Shown here: in pieces, positions 1 through 5,516 of the stretch | Position numbering within the stretch: position 1 is the first letter of the stretch | Layout: every line of letters begins with the position of its first letter | Assembly: GCA_025450615.1 (NCBI GenBank) | Contig: JANWHC010000010.1 | Location: 1 to 6,020 of the forward strand | DNA from: Minisyncoccota bacterium | GTDB taxonomy: Bacteria; Patescibacteriota; Minisyncoccia; Phycocordibacterales; DATDWN01 | Direction: 5' to 3' | DNA length: 6,020 nucleotides | Position numbers and translations under genes: made by a program | The notes under the pieces: model-generated | Database searches by the model: none | What the model was told of the DNA's origin: nothing | The model's input: the letters and a program-made list of their open reading frames with translations, nothing else

Positions 1-104
1 AGTACTTCCCAAGGTTCGCCATTCATGACGATATATTTTCGCTCGGTTATTTCGCTGTAGTCTAGCATTGCCATAACAGGGAAATGATAGCCTAGATAAG
101 CCAT
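1..104 (-). CDS. efp: Elongation factor P, N-terminal fragment (runs off the window)
   Basis: EF-P binds the ribosome next to the P-site tRNA and relieves stalling at consecutive prolines. Only about 34 N-terminal residues are present. The stretch LDYSEITERKYIVMNGEPWEVL matches the start of the EF-P N-terminal KOW-like barrel; the GEP motif aligns with the DGEP of E. coli EF-P. Two starts compete. The ATG ending at 104 has an AAGG Shine-Dalgarno (113-116) at 8-nt spacing. The ATG at 74 (MAMLDYSE) has no Shine-Dalgarno but puts GEP at residues 19-21, exactly as in E. coli. I list the longer form because of its ribosome-binding site, but the shorter one may be correct. The gene is divergent from the 80-residue orphan, with 58 nt between starts, so their promoters must overlap. 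A TAAAAT on the minus strand (129-134) could be its -10, but I see no good -35. Identity rests on recall of the family. Confidence 0.8.
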   Translation of the reverse strand, partial: MAYLGYHFPVMAMLDYSEITERKYIVMNGEPWEV

Positions 105-114
105 AATTACTACC

Positions 115-143
115 TTGACCTAAATACTATTTTAATGTTTAAT
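115..143 (+). promoter_or_regulatory. Sigma-70-type promoter of the 80-residue gene
   Basis: TTGACC (115-120) and TTTAAT (138-143) are separated by 17 bp. Each hexamer has one mismatch to TTGACA/TATAAT. The expected transcription start is near 150, giving a leader of only about 13 nt that begins at the Shine-Dalgarno. Confidence 0.65.
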
Positions 144-162
144 ACGAAAAGGAGAAAGTATT

Positions 163-405
163 ATGTCGAAAATAGGTGTTGGGAAAAAGGCGCGGATTCA
201 ATTGAATTCGCACGATCTTGCTGGGATTCCTGTAGTCGTAGAGTTTGTTGGTAGAGTAGAGAGTGTGGTGACTCATATGGTCTATCTACTTGTGGAAGAA
301 GTTTGGATTGCAGGACAACAGATGGAAGCAAATCCAGAAAGACCTCGACAAATTGGTTTCAACACACGAGCAGCTGTTTTCACAATGATCGAAGTTGTTG
401 ACTAA
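163..405 (+). CDS. Hypothetical protein, 80 aa, no recognised family
   Basis: I do not recognise this protein. It is small and soluble by inspection, with no signal peptide or membrane segment. It has alternating hydrophobic stretches typical of beta strands (GIPVVVEFVGRVESVV, residues 21-36; MVYLLVEEVWIA, 39-50), a charged turn (NPERPRQ, 57-63) and a final strand (RAAVFTMIEVVD, 69-80), which suggests a compact beta-rich fold. Evidence that it is a real gene: a GGAG Shine-Dalgarno (151-154) with 8-nt spacing, a near-consensus promoter just upstream, and a terminator hairpin starting right after the TAA. It is transcribed alone, divergent from efp and convergent with recA. The compact promoter, leader and terminator suggest an independently expressed single gene. 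Function unknown. Confidence 0.75.
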   Translation: MSKIGVGKKARIQLNSHDLAGIPVVVEFVGRVESVVTHMVYLLVEEVWIAGQQMEANPERPRQIGFNTRAAVFTMIEVVD

Positions 406-444
406 AAAAAGCCGGTCGGGCAGGAAACTAGCTCTACCGGTTTT
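404..444. terminator. Bidirectional intrinsic terminator between the 80-residue gene and recA
   Basis: CCGGT (412-416) pairs with ACCGG (436-440), and GGGC (418-421) with GCTC (431-434) including one G-U pair, around a 9-nt loop. On the plus strand TTTT (441-444) follows. On the minus strand a run of seven T (complement of 404-410) follows one base after the stem. The stem pairs slightly better as plus RNA, while the U-tract is better as minus RNA. It can therefore end both convergent transcripts. Confidence 0.75.
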
Positions 445-471
445 CTGCTTTAAAAACCCAAAAAAGCTACC

Positions 472-480
472 TGTGGATAA
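472..480 (-). promoter_or_regulatory. Perfect DnaA-box sequence (TTATCCACA) downstream of recA
   Basis: The minus strand reads TTATCCACA, identical to the strong E. coli DnaA box. It lies in the 107-nt gap between the convergent orphan gene and recA. It is a single copy and no dnaA gene or box cluster is nearby, so a role in replication origin firing is not supported. It may be a titration or regulatory site, or chance. Confidence 0.4.
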
Positions 481-512
481 CTTTTTTAAGAGAAAGTAGG
501 GGAGTTTTGTTT

Positions 513-1592
513 TTATTCCTCCGAACTAGATTCACTACCACTTACCACAATAGAGCCACCATTTTTATCTAAACCAGATCTTATTTCTTTTAGAATTCCA
601 TCCGCAATTTTTTTATTTGCTTTATCTTTCAAGAATTGTCTTGTAGCGTCGTATCCCCTGCCAAGTTTTTCAGATCCATACGCATAACTTGTTCCAGATT
701 TTTGAATCACACCCATTTTTTCGCCCAAAGCTATAAGTTCACCTTCGCGAGAGATGCCTTCGTTGTACATAAGGTCAAACTCTGTTTGCTTGAAAGGAGC
801 GGCAACTTTGTTTTTAACAACTTTAACTCGGATACGACCACCCATGATCTCTTCCCCTTTTTTAATCTGAGCGATTCTTCTGATGTCGATGCGAACTGAA
901 GTATAGAATTTCAAAGCTTTTCCTCCGGGAGTTGTTTCTGGGTTTCCAAACATCACACCGATTTGCATGCGGATTTGGTTTAGGAAAATAACAATAGTTT
1001 TTGACTTGGCCACGATAGCGGTAAGCTTTCGCAAAGCTTGTGACATAAGGCGTGCTTGTTTGCCAACATGGTGCGCACCCATGTCGCCTTCTATTTCGTC
1101 CCGAGGAGTGAGTGCGGCTACAGAGTCGACAACAATAACGTCAATTTTTCCAGAACGAACTAGGGAATCAACGATCTCTAAAGCTTGCTCTCCGTTGTCT
1201 GGCTGTGAGATAAGAAGCTGATCGATGTTTACTCCAAGTCTTTTTGCATATTCAGGATCCATTGCATGCTCAGCGTCGATAAACGCACAGATGCCACCTT
1301 TTTTCTGAGCTTCAGAGATTACATGAAGTGAGAGGGTAGTTTTTCCAGAAGATTCTGGTCCAAAGATTTCGACAATTCTTCCGCGAGGAAGTCCCCCAAC
1401 ACCAAGCGCTGAATCCAAACCAATAGAACCTGTGGAAATGGCGTTTACATCTACATGCGGTTTATCCCCGAGCATCATAATCGAGTCGTCACCAAACTTT
1501 GTTCGGATTTCACGAAGAGTGTTTTCTACATTTACTCCGCTATTTTCTTTGCTCGTCAGTTTAGGTGTTTTTTCAGCTTTTTTCTTCATCAT
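513..1592 (-). CDS. recA: Recombinase RecA
   Basis: RecA forms ATP-dependent filaments on single-stranded DNA and drives homologous pairing and strand exchange; in many bacteria it also triggers LexA self-cleavage. The protein has 359 residues, close to the 353 of E. coli. Visible landmarks: Walker A GPESSGKTT (78-86), IDAEHAMDP (105-113) with the catalytic glutamate region, VIVVDSVAAL Walker B (152-161), the L1 region EIEGDMGAHHVGKQAR (166-181), and the L2 DNA-binding loop with NQIRMQIGVMFGNPETTPGGKALKFY (205-230). The C-terminus ends in a short Ser/Glu tail (SGSESSSEE). In L1, GAHHVGKQAR replaces the E. coli GDSHMGLAAR. The start is ATGATG with no Shine-Dalgarno upstream, so the first or second ATG could be used. 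It has its own promoter about 30 nt upstream and ends at the bidirectional terminator. Upstream in the same direction lie the 117-residue protein and ftsK. Confidence 0.98.
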   Translation of the reverse strand: MMKKKAEKTPKLTSKENSGVNVENTLREIRTKFGDDSIMMLGDKPHVDVNAISTGSIGLDSALGVGGLPRGRIVEIFGPESSGKTTLSLHVISEAQKKGGICAFIDAEHAMDPEYAKRLGVNIDQLLISQPDNGEQALEIVDSLVRSGKIDVIVVDSVAALTPRDEIEGDMGAHHVGKQARLMSQALRKLTAIVAKSKTIVIFLNQIRMQIGVMFGNPETTPGGKALKFYTSVRIDIRRIAQIKKGEEIMGGRIRVKVVKNKVAAPFKQTEFDLMYNEGISREGELIALGEKMGVIQKSGTSYAYGSEKLGRGYDATRQFLKDKANKKIADGILKEIRSGLDKNGGSIVVSGSESSSEE

Positions 1593-1621
1593 TTGGTTTG
1601 GGGTTTAGGATTAATAAGTTA

Positions 1622-1649
1622 ATCTTAAGTGCTTTAAAACTCTCGTCAA
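1622..1649 (-). promoter_or_regulatory. recA promoter
   Basis: On the minus strand TTGACG (1649-1644) and TAAGAT (1627-1622) are spaced by 16 bp. The predicted start near 1615 leaves a leader of about 23 nt before the ATG at 1592, and this leader has no purine-rich Shine-Dalgarno. A weaker upstream alternative (TTGTCG with TATTAA, 18-bp spacer) starts near 1685. No CTG-N10-CAG or GAAC-N4-GTTC LexA site was seen in the gap. Confidence 0.55.
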
Positions 1650-1682
1650 GATATATATTTAATACAAAACAAAAGAGAGTTT
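1637..1682. repeat. 8-bp inverted repeat around the recA -35 region
   Basis: AAACTCTC (1637-1644) and GAGAGTTT (1675-1682) are perfect inverted copies separated by 30 bp. The proximal arm touches the last base of the recA -35 hexamer. The arms sit beside a near direct repeat, TCGTCAAGA / TCGACAAGA. This could be an operator pair or a long-loop hairpin; no function is established. Confidence 0.45.
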
Positions 1683-1725
1683 CGACAAGACTTTACATAA
1701 AATCGCAAATAGTATGCTGGTCTGC

Positions 1726-2079
1726 TTAGTACTCCTTCAAAATAACCTCGATTCTTTCTTCGGTGTATTTTTTAAACTTATCTCTAGCGTCGAGTTTTAT
1801 AACATTGTAACCTTGAGAAAGAATAATTTTTTCTTTGAAATACCCTTCCTTATCAGTATAAATCGGTCTGTCATTTAGGTTTAAAAAAGCTACATTTCTT
1901 GCTTTACCTTCGACTTCAATTAAAGCTTGGTTATAAGTCGAACCATTACTAGGGCTAAATACTTCAATAACAGGCCCAGAGACTATTTTGGAGGCTTGAA
2001 AGCCTGAATATCCGACGATCACGAGCACTAAAACCACAATGAGAGATAAGCGTAAGACAGATAAAGCGTTTCTGGTCAT
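1726..2079 (-). CDS. Single-pass membrane-anchored protein with glucodextranase-B/Big-like extracellular domain, 117 aa
   Basis: Residues 11-30 (LSLIVVLVLVIVGYSGFQAS) form one membrane helix after a short basic N-terminus (MTRNALSVLR), so the rest should face outside. Residues 35-115 look like a single immunoglobulin-like beta domain: IEVFSPSNGSTYNQALIEVEGKA, then LNLNDRPIYTDKEGYFKEKI and the closing strand with NVIKLDARD. This pattern resembles glucodextranase B / bacillopeptidase F-type domains in cell-surface proteins; the family call is by recall. The start lies 11 nt after the ftsK stop. Its AGGA is only one base from the ATG, so translation is probably coupled to ftsK. I recall small anchored proteins in this ftsK-recA position in other Parcubacteria, but no role is known. 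It could act as an envelope or septum-associated partner of FtsK; that is inference. Confidence 0.85.
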   Translation of the reverse strand: MTRNALSVLRLSLIVVLVLVIVGYSGFQASKIVSGPVIEVFSPSNGSTYNQALIEVEGKARNVAFLNLNDRPIYTDKEGYFKEKIILSQGYNVIKLDARDKFKKYTEERIEVILKEY

Positions 2080-2090
2080 TTCCTGTAATT

Positions 2091-4280
2091 TTACTCGATT
2101 TCTGTGGAAGTTCCTGTGGAACCGCCAAGTATTTCACGAGGTTTTGCACCCGAACCTGGCCCAACTACACCGCGTTCCTCAAGCATATCGATAAGTCTTG
2201 CAGCTCGCGCATAACCAACACCAAGTTTTCTTTGTAAGAAACTTGTTGAAGCTTTACCGGCTTCCACAACAGTTTGTTTCGCTTCTTCATACATTTCGTC
2301 GTCGTCCTCAATCTTTTCATCGTCTAAGGTTGCCTCAAAGATACTATTTTTTTGAGTCTGATTATTGGGATCTAGATTTATTTCGTTTGGAATTTCGTTT
2401 TCGTAGCTATCTGCCAAATATTTAACCACAGATTTTACTTCTGTTTCTGAGATATATGCAGACTGGATACGCTGAGGCTGACTCATTTTTCCAGAAAGAT
2501 AAAGCATGTCTCCGGCTCCAAGAAGTTTTTCCGCGCCTCCCATATCCAAGATTGTTCGGGAATCGATTTGGGAAGATACCTGCAAAGCAATTCTAGTTGG
2601 TATGTTTGCCTTGATAAGTCCGGTAATGACGTTTACAGAAGGACGCTGTGTTGAAAGAATAAGATGAATACCAACAGCTCGAGACATTTGAGCAAGGCGC
2701 ACAATCGCAGATTCAAGCTCTCTTGGATACGCTTGCATAATATCCGCCAACTCATCGACAACGATTACGATGTAAGGCATTGTTTCGATAGGTTGTACCT
2801 CGTCTCCGGATTTACGACTTTTAGCTTTTCGCATTTCAGGTTCAACAATATTTTTGTGGTACGAAGAAATATTTTGAAGTCCTTCTGCCTGTAAGACATC
2901 GTATCGTCTATCCATTTCTTTTGCTGCCCATTTAAGTGCCAAAATAGTTTTCTTTGCGTCAGTGATAACTGGTGTAAGAAGGTGTGGAATTTTGTTGTAC
3001 AAAGTAAGCTCAACTCTTTTAGGATCAACCATGATGAATTTTAAATTGTCTGGTGAGTTTCGATACAAAAGCGAAGTTATAACTGCGTGAATAGTAACAG
3101 ATTTACCTGCGCCAGTTGCACCAGCAACTAGCATATGTGGTGCAGAGGCTAAATCATCAAAATATGACATTCCAGAAATTCCTTTTCCAAGAGAGACCAG
3201 TAAAGGCTTGTCCGAGTTTTGGAAGTCGTTTGAAGCAAGTAAAGTTCCTAAACCAACTGTTGTTTTTGTGCTGTTTGGTATTTCAATACCAACGAGAGAT
3301 TTTCCAGGGATTGGTGCTTCAATACGAATTGGATGTGCGGCTAGTGCTAATGAAAGGTCGTTTTGAAGACCGACAATTCTCGAAAGTTTTACACCTTCTG
3401 CTGGTTTAAGTGCATATCGTGTAATTGATGGTCCAATAGAGATTTCATCCATTTCTACGTTTATACCAAAGTTGGCCAAAGTTCTTTTTATAATATTTGA
3501 ATTAGCTTTGATATCTCCAACTCCTGGTTTACCACGATCTTCTTGTAGTAAAGATAATGGTGGCGGTGTAAATTCTTTTCCATTAAATGAAAGAGGCATA
3601 ATACCGAATTCCTCTCTTTTCTCTCCAGTATTTGGTTTAGGAGCAGAGAGTGGCGGAACTACGTATTCAGGAGCAATTTTCAAAGGTTTCTCCATTAGTT
3701 GTTCTGGGTTTGAAATAAGAAGCCCAGAGTCCTCAATTTTTGGTAATTCTTCTTTTTTCTTAAACAGAGAGGTGATAAGAGTAAATCTTAAAGGCACATC
3801 AAAAATAGTTAATATAGAAATGATTACTAAAGCCAAAAGAATAACCACACTTGCGTAAACATCAAAAAGTCCTACAAGTGGGCTTGAAATAAATCCACCA
3901 ACGATTCCACCTTGATTTGTTGAAGCAATATTAATGAGTCCCAAGCCTGAAACAAAAAACAGGATACCACCTATGGTATGAGTTAACGCTAACTTTTTAT
4001 GGATTGATCTGAAAAACGAAACACAGAGTATAAAAAGCATTATTGGTAGGAGATAATACCCTACTCCAAAAAGATAATGGAATCCGGAATAAGCGATCCT
4101 TCCAGCAGTACCACCTTTATCTATTGGGCCTGAGGATAAGGCTAAAAATACCCCAAAAACAAAGAATACTATTGCTATAATTGCCCGTAGAGTCTCCTCA
4201 CCAAGGTATCTATTTATTCCAGTTTCCTCTCCATCCAGATTATCTTTCTTTTTATCTTTTTTCTTGTCTTTCTTTGCCAT
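2091..4280 (-). CDS. ftsK: DNA translocase FtsK/SpoIIIE
   Basis: FtsK is a septum-anchored hexameric ATPase that pumps chromosomal DNA during division and helps resolve and segregate the terminus. With the start at 4280 it has 729 residues, near SpoIIIE size and without the long linker of E. coli FtsK. Order: a Lys-rich start (MAKKDKKKDKKKD), four membrane helices at about 30-152, a short linker, the alpha domain, and the beta motor with Walker A GATGAGKSV (387-395) and Walker B YIVIVVDELADIM (503-515). After an acidic linker comes a C-terminal gamma winged helix (about 664-720, RKLGVGYARAARLIDMLEERG), which in the family reads KOPS-type polarity sequences and contacts XerD. The open frame continues 20 codons upstream to 4340, but those residues lie inside the promoter and do not resemble FtsK. 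A TAAAAT -10 lies exactly 7 nt before the 4280 ATG, so I chose that start. First gene of a run leading to the 117-residue gene and recA. Confidence 0.95.
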   Translation of the reverse strand: MAKKDKKKDKKKDNLDGEETGINRYLGEETLRAIIAIVFFVFGVFLALSSGPIDKGGTAGRIAYSGFHYLFGVGYYLLPIMLFILCVSFFRSIHKKLALTHTIGGILFFVSGLGLINIASTNQGGIVGGFISSPLVGLFDVYASVVILLALVIISILTIFDVPLRFTLITSLFKKKEELPKIEDSGLLISNPEQLMEKPLKIAPEYVVPPLSAPKPNTGEKREEFGIMPLSFNGKEFTPPPLSLLQEDRGKPGVGDIKANSNIIKRTLANFGINVEMDEISIGPSITRYALKPAEGVKLSRIVGLQNDLSLALAAHPIRIEAPIPGKSLVGIEIPNSTKTTVGLGTLLASNDFQNSDKPLLVSLGKGISGMSYFDDLASAPHMLVAGATGAGKSVTIHAVITSLLYRNSPDNLKFIMVDPKRVELTLYNKIPHLLTPVITDAKKTILALKWAAKEMDRRYDVLQAEGLQNISSYHKNIVEPEMRKAKSRKSGDEVQPIETMPYIVIVVDELADIMQAYPRELESAIVRLAQMSRAVGIHLILSTQRPSVNVITGLIKANIPTRIALQVSSQIDSRTILDMGGAEKLLGAGDMLYLSGKMSQPQRIQSAYISETEVKSVVKYLADSYENEIPNEINLDPNNQTQKNSIFEATLDDEKIEDDDEMYEEAKQTVVEAGKASTSFLQRKLGVGYARAARLIDMLEERGVVGPGSGAKPREILGGSTGTSTEIE

Positions 4281-4287
4281 AGAGTAT

Positions 4288-4316
4288 ATTTTAGCAAAGT
4301 TAAGAGGCAATTCCAA
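4288..4316 (-). promoter_or_regulatory. ftsK promoter giving a leaderless mRNA
   Basis: On the minus strand TTGGAA (4316-4311), a 17-bp spacer and TAAAAT (4293-4288) are followed by 7 nt and then the ATG at 4280. Transcription would begin at or next to the A of the start codon. No Shine-Dalgarno precedes the ATG, which fits a leaderless mRNA and supports the shorter start. Confidence 0.55.
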
Positions 4317-4374
4317 ACTAAAGTAAGTGTAGGATTGCAAGAGTTTCTTAAAAGTTGGCTAGTAGTGTTTTTAC

Positions 4375-4404
4375 TTGCACTTCTGTCCTTAACAAGTTTA
4401 TAAT
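4375..4404 (+). promoter_or_regulatory. Distal promoter candidate of the winged-helix gene
   Basis: TTGCAC (4375-4380), an 18-bp spacer and a perfect TATAAT (4399-4404). Transcription from about 4411 would give a leader of about 100 nt crossing the AAAGGACA motif cluster. One reverse copy of the motif lies within the spacer. Confidence 0.5.
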
Positions 4405-4504
4405 GAGACAAAAGTATTGACGATGTAAAGGACATATTGTAGTGTATCGGACACATAAAGACATGTCTCTTATAATCTAAGACTTAAAAAGACCATAAAG
4501 GACA
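4384..4504. repeat. Cluster of AAAGGACA-like motifs and short dyads upstream of the winged-helix gene
   Basis: Related sites are TGTTAAGGACA (minus, 4394-4384), TGTAAAGGACA (4424-4434), TGTATCGGACA (4443-4453), ATAAAGACA (4455-4463) and CATAAAGGACA (4494-4504, including the Shine-Dalgarno). Two are dyads of the form TGT-N5-ACA, ATGTAAAGGACAT (4423-4435) and GTGTATCGGACAC (4442-4454), starting 19 bp apart. A perfect 10-bp palindrome AGACATGTCT (4459-4468) lies between the -35 and -10 of the proximal promoter. This layout is what an operator cluster would look like, but binding is inferred. Confidence 0.45.
4448..4476 (+). promoter_or_regulatory. Proximal promoter of the winged-helix gene
   Basis: CGGACA (4448-4453, four of six to TTGACA), a 17-bp spacer and a perfect TATAAT (4471-4476). 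The start near 4483 leaves a leader of about 28 nt with AAAGGA (4497-4502) placed 8 nt before the ATG at 4511. The -35 is part of a TGT-N5-ACA dyad and the spacer holds the palindrome AGACATGTCT, so a protein bound there would block polymerase. Confidence 0.6.
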
Positions 4505-4510
4505 AAAAGA

Positions 4511-5263
4511 ATGGAGCAAGACAAAAAACAAATACAAGAAATATCTTCAAAAAACACTGATTTAATCTCATTTTTTGAGAAAGATAGCGGTTTTGTTTTT
4601 GCATACAAAAAGACAGAAAAACTAGCTTCAGCTGTTTATATGGTCACTAACCTTTTTGCAGATAATGAGCCAATGAAATGGACATTACGCAAAAAAGTCG
4701 GGGATTTATTGTCTTTTATAATTACCTACAAAGATATAGGACATTTAGAATTAACTGATTTTGTTCACACTGCTAGAACCAAGGTTTTAGAAGTCATCTC
4801 ACTTTTAGAAATTTCAATGCTTTCAGGACTTGTGTCAGGAATGAATTTTAATATTTTAAAAACTGAGTTTTCTAACCTTCTTTTAGCCCTAGATGGGGAC
4901 GGCTCTAATCGAGGTATTTCCAAAGAGTCTATTTCATCAAGCTTTTTCACTATTTCTGACGAGGGTATGAATAAAAAAAGTACTTCTTTACCATTAGTAA
5001 ATTCTTATAGAACTATGATTTCCCCTCTGAAGGATACTATGGGATCACCGATTATGCATAAGGATGAATTTAAGCGATCAAATAGGCAAAATATCATTCT
5101 TGGCCTTATTAAAAAGAAGAAGGAGGTGACTATTAATGACATAGCTATGATTATCAAGGATTGTAGTGAAAAAACTATCCAAAGAGAGCTCATTTCTTTT
5201 ATAGAAGCTGGGGTTTTAAAACGAGTTGGTGAGAGACGATGGAGTAAATATATGTTGGCCTAA
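4511..5263 (+). CDS. Uncharacterised Patescibacteria-type protein with helical N-terminal region and C-terminal winged helix, 250 aa
   Basis: No named family is recognised; I recall similar proteins only from Parcubacteria genomes. Residues 17-128 look all-helical (SFFEKDSGFVFAYKKTEKLA, then NEPMKWTLRKKVGDLLSFI and the leucine-rich SNLLLALDG). A low-complexity Ser-rich linker covers about 129-190. Residues 191-250 form a winged helix: helix 1 RQNIILGLIKK, helix 2 TINDIAMII, recognition helix CSEKTIQRELISFIEAG, and wing LKRVGERRWSKY, similar to DeoR-type or other HTH_11-like regulators. There is no signal peptide or membrane segment, so a cytoplasmic DNA-binding protein is likely. The ATG has AAAGGA (4497-4502) at 8-nt spacing and two promoters upstream. 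It is divergent from ftsK, with 230 nt between starts, and may control itself or ftsK through the repeated motifs in that gap. A nucleoid or division-related role is equally possible. Existence of the gene is sure; function is not. Confidence 0.9.
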   Translation: MEQDKKQIQEISSKNTDLISFFEKDSGFVFAYKKTEKLASAVYMVTNLFADNEPMKWTLRKKVGDLLSFIITYKDIGHLELTDFVHTARTKVLEVISLLEISMLSGLVSGMNFNILKTEFSNLLLALDGDGSNRGISKESISSSFFTISDEGMNKKSTSLPLVNSYRTMISPLKDTMGSPIMHKDEFKRSNRQNIILGLIKKKKEVTINDIAMIIKDCSEKTIQRELISFIEAGVLKRVGERRWSKYMLA

Positions 5264-5264
5264 T

Positions 5265-5286
5265 TGGCTTTTTGTAAGAAAAGCCA
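5265..5286 (+). other. Hairpin directly after the winged-helix gene, possible weak terminator
   Basis: TGGCTTTT (5265-5272) and AAAAGCCA (5279-5286) form a perfect 8-bp stem with a 6-nt loop, two bases after the TAA. No U-tract follows, so intrinsic termination would be weak. It may instead be a 3' stabilising stem. Confidence 0.4.
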
Positions 5287-5309
5287 TACTTAATCGTCTG
5301 GCCTAAGGA

Positions 5310-5335
5310 AGGGCTACATATCTAAACTGTGCCCT
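5310..5335 (+). other. Hairpin
   Basis: AGGGC-T-ACA (5310-5318) pairs with TGT-GCCCT (5328-5335): 8 bp with one bulged T and a 9-nt loop. No T-run follows on either strand, so it is not an obvious terminator. Role unknown. Confidence 0.35.
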
Positions 5336-5429
5336 AAAAACTGACTTTACTAGGCATTATCTTGAAGGTTCATACTAGGTTGACTTTTGAGAGTGTTATA
5401 TGAAATAATAGCAAAACGGGTATTTTTGG

Positions 5430-5457
5430 ATTTTAAGGCTGAAAAAGGCCTTAAAAT
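5430..5457. other. Perfect 10-bp hairpin
   Basis: ATTTTAAGGC (5430-5439) and GCCTTAAAAT (5448-5457) form a perfect stem around an 8-nt loop. It ends 6 nt before the DnaA-box sequence. No U-tract follows on either strand. It could be a weak bidirectional terminator or a protein site. Confidence 0.4.
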
Positions 5458-5463
5458 AACAAG

Positions 5464-5472
5464 TTATCCACA
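5464..5472 (+). promoter_or_regulatory. Perfect DnaA-box sequence (TTATCCACA)
   Basis: Identical to the strong E. coli DnaA box and to the copy at 472-480; the two share the 10-mer GTTATCCACA in opposite orientations. It lies 9 bp upstream of a promoter candidate (5482-5509). There is no box cluster, so this is not called an origin. Confidence 0.4.
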
Positions 5473-5481
5473 CGCTGTTGT

Positions 5482-5509
5482 TTGAAACTAGAGGGATGAG
5501 TTATATAAT
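5482..5509 (+). promoter_or_regulatory. Strong promoter candidate ahead of a tandem-hairpin RNA
   Basis: TTGAAA (5482-5487, five of six), a 16-bp spacer and a perfect TATAAT (5504-5509). Transcription should start at about 5516-5517, exactly where the first hairpin begins. Confidence 0.55.
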
Positions 5510-5516
5510 ACGTCTT

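Noticed and set aside
636..1221. Plus-strand open frames opposite recA (636-899, 967-1221)
   Set aside because: They are mirror frames of a fully conserved recA and show no Shine-Dalgarno or recognisable protein features.
2198..3858. Plus-strand open frames opposite ftsK, the longest being 128 codons at 3472-3858
   Set aside because: They lie wholly inside ftsK, their composition reflects the opposite strand, and no ribosome-binding sites support them.
4281..4340. A 20-codon N-terminal extension of ftsK
   Set aside because: It overlaps the -10 and -35 of the ftsK promoter, has no Shine-Dalgarno and does not resemble FtsK. The ATG at 4280 is better supported.
4214..4456. 80-codon minus-strand frame across the ftsK start and the intergenic region
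   Set aside because: It overlaps the ftsK promoter and the true ftsK start in another frame, and its translation has no recognisable features.
5348..5379. Direct repeat TACTAGG (two copies about 25 bp apart)
   Set aside because: Seven bases in AT-rich DNA, with no third copy or flanking structure; compatible with chance.
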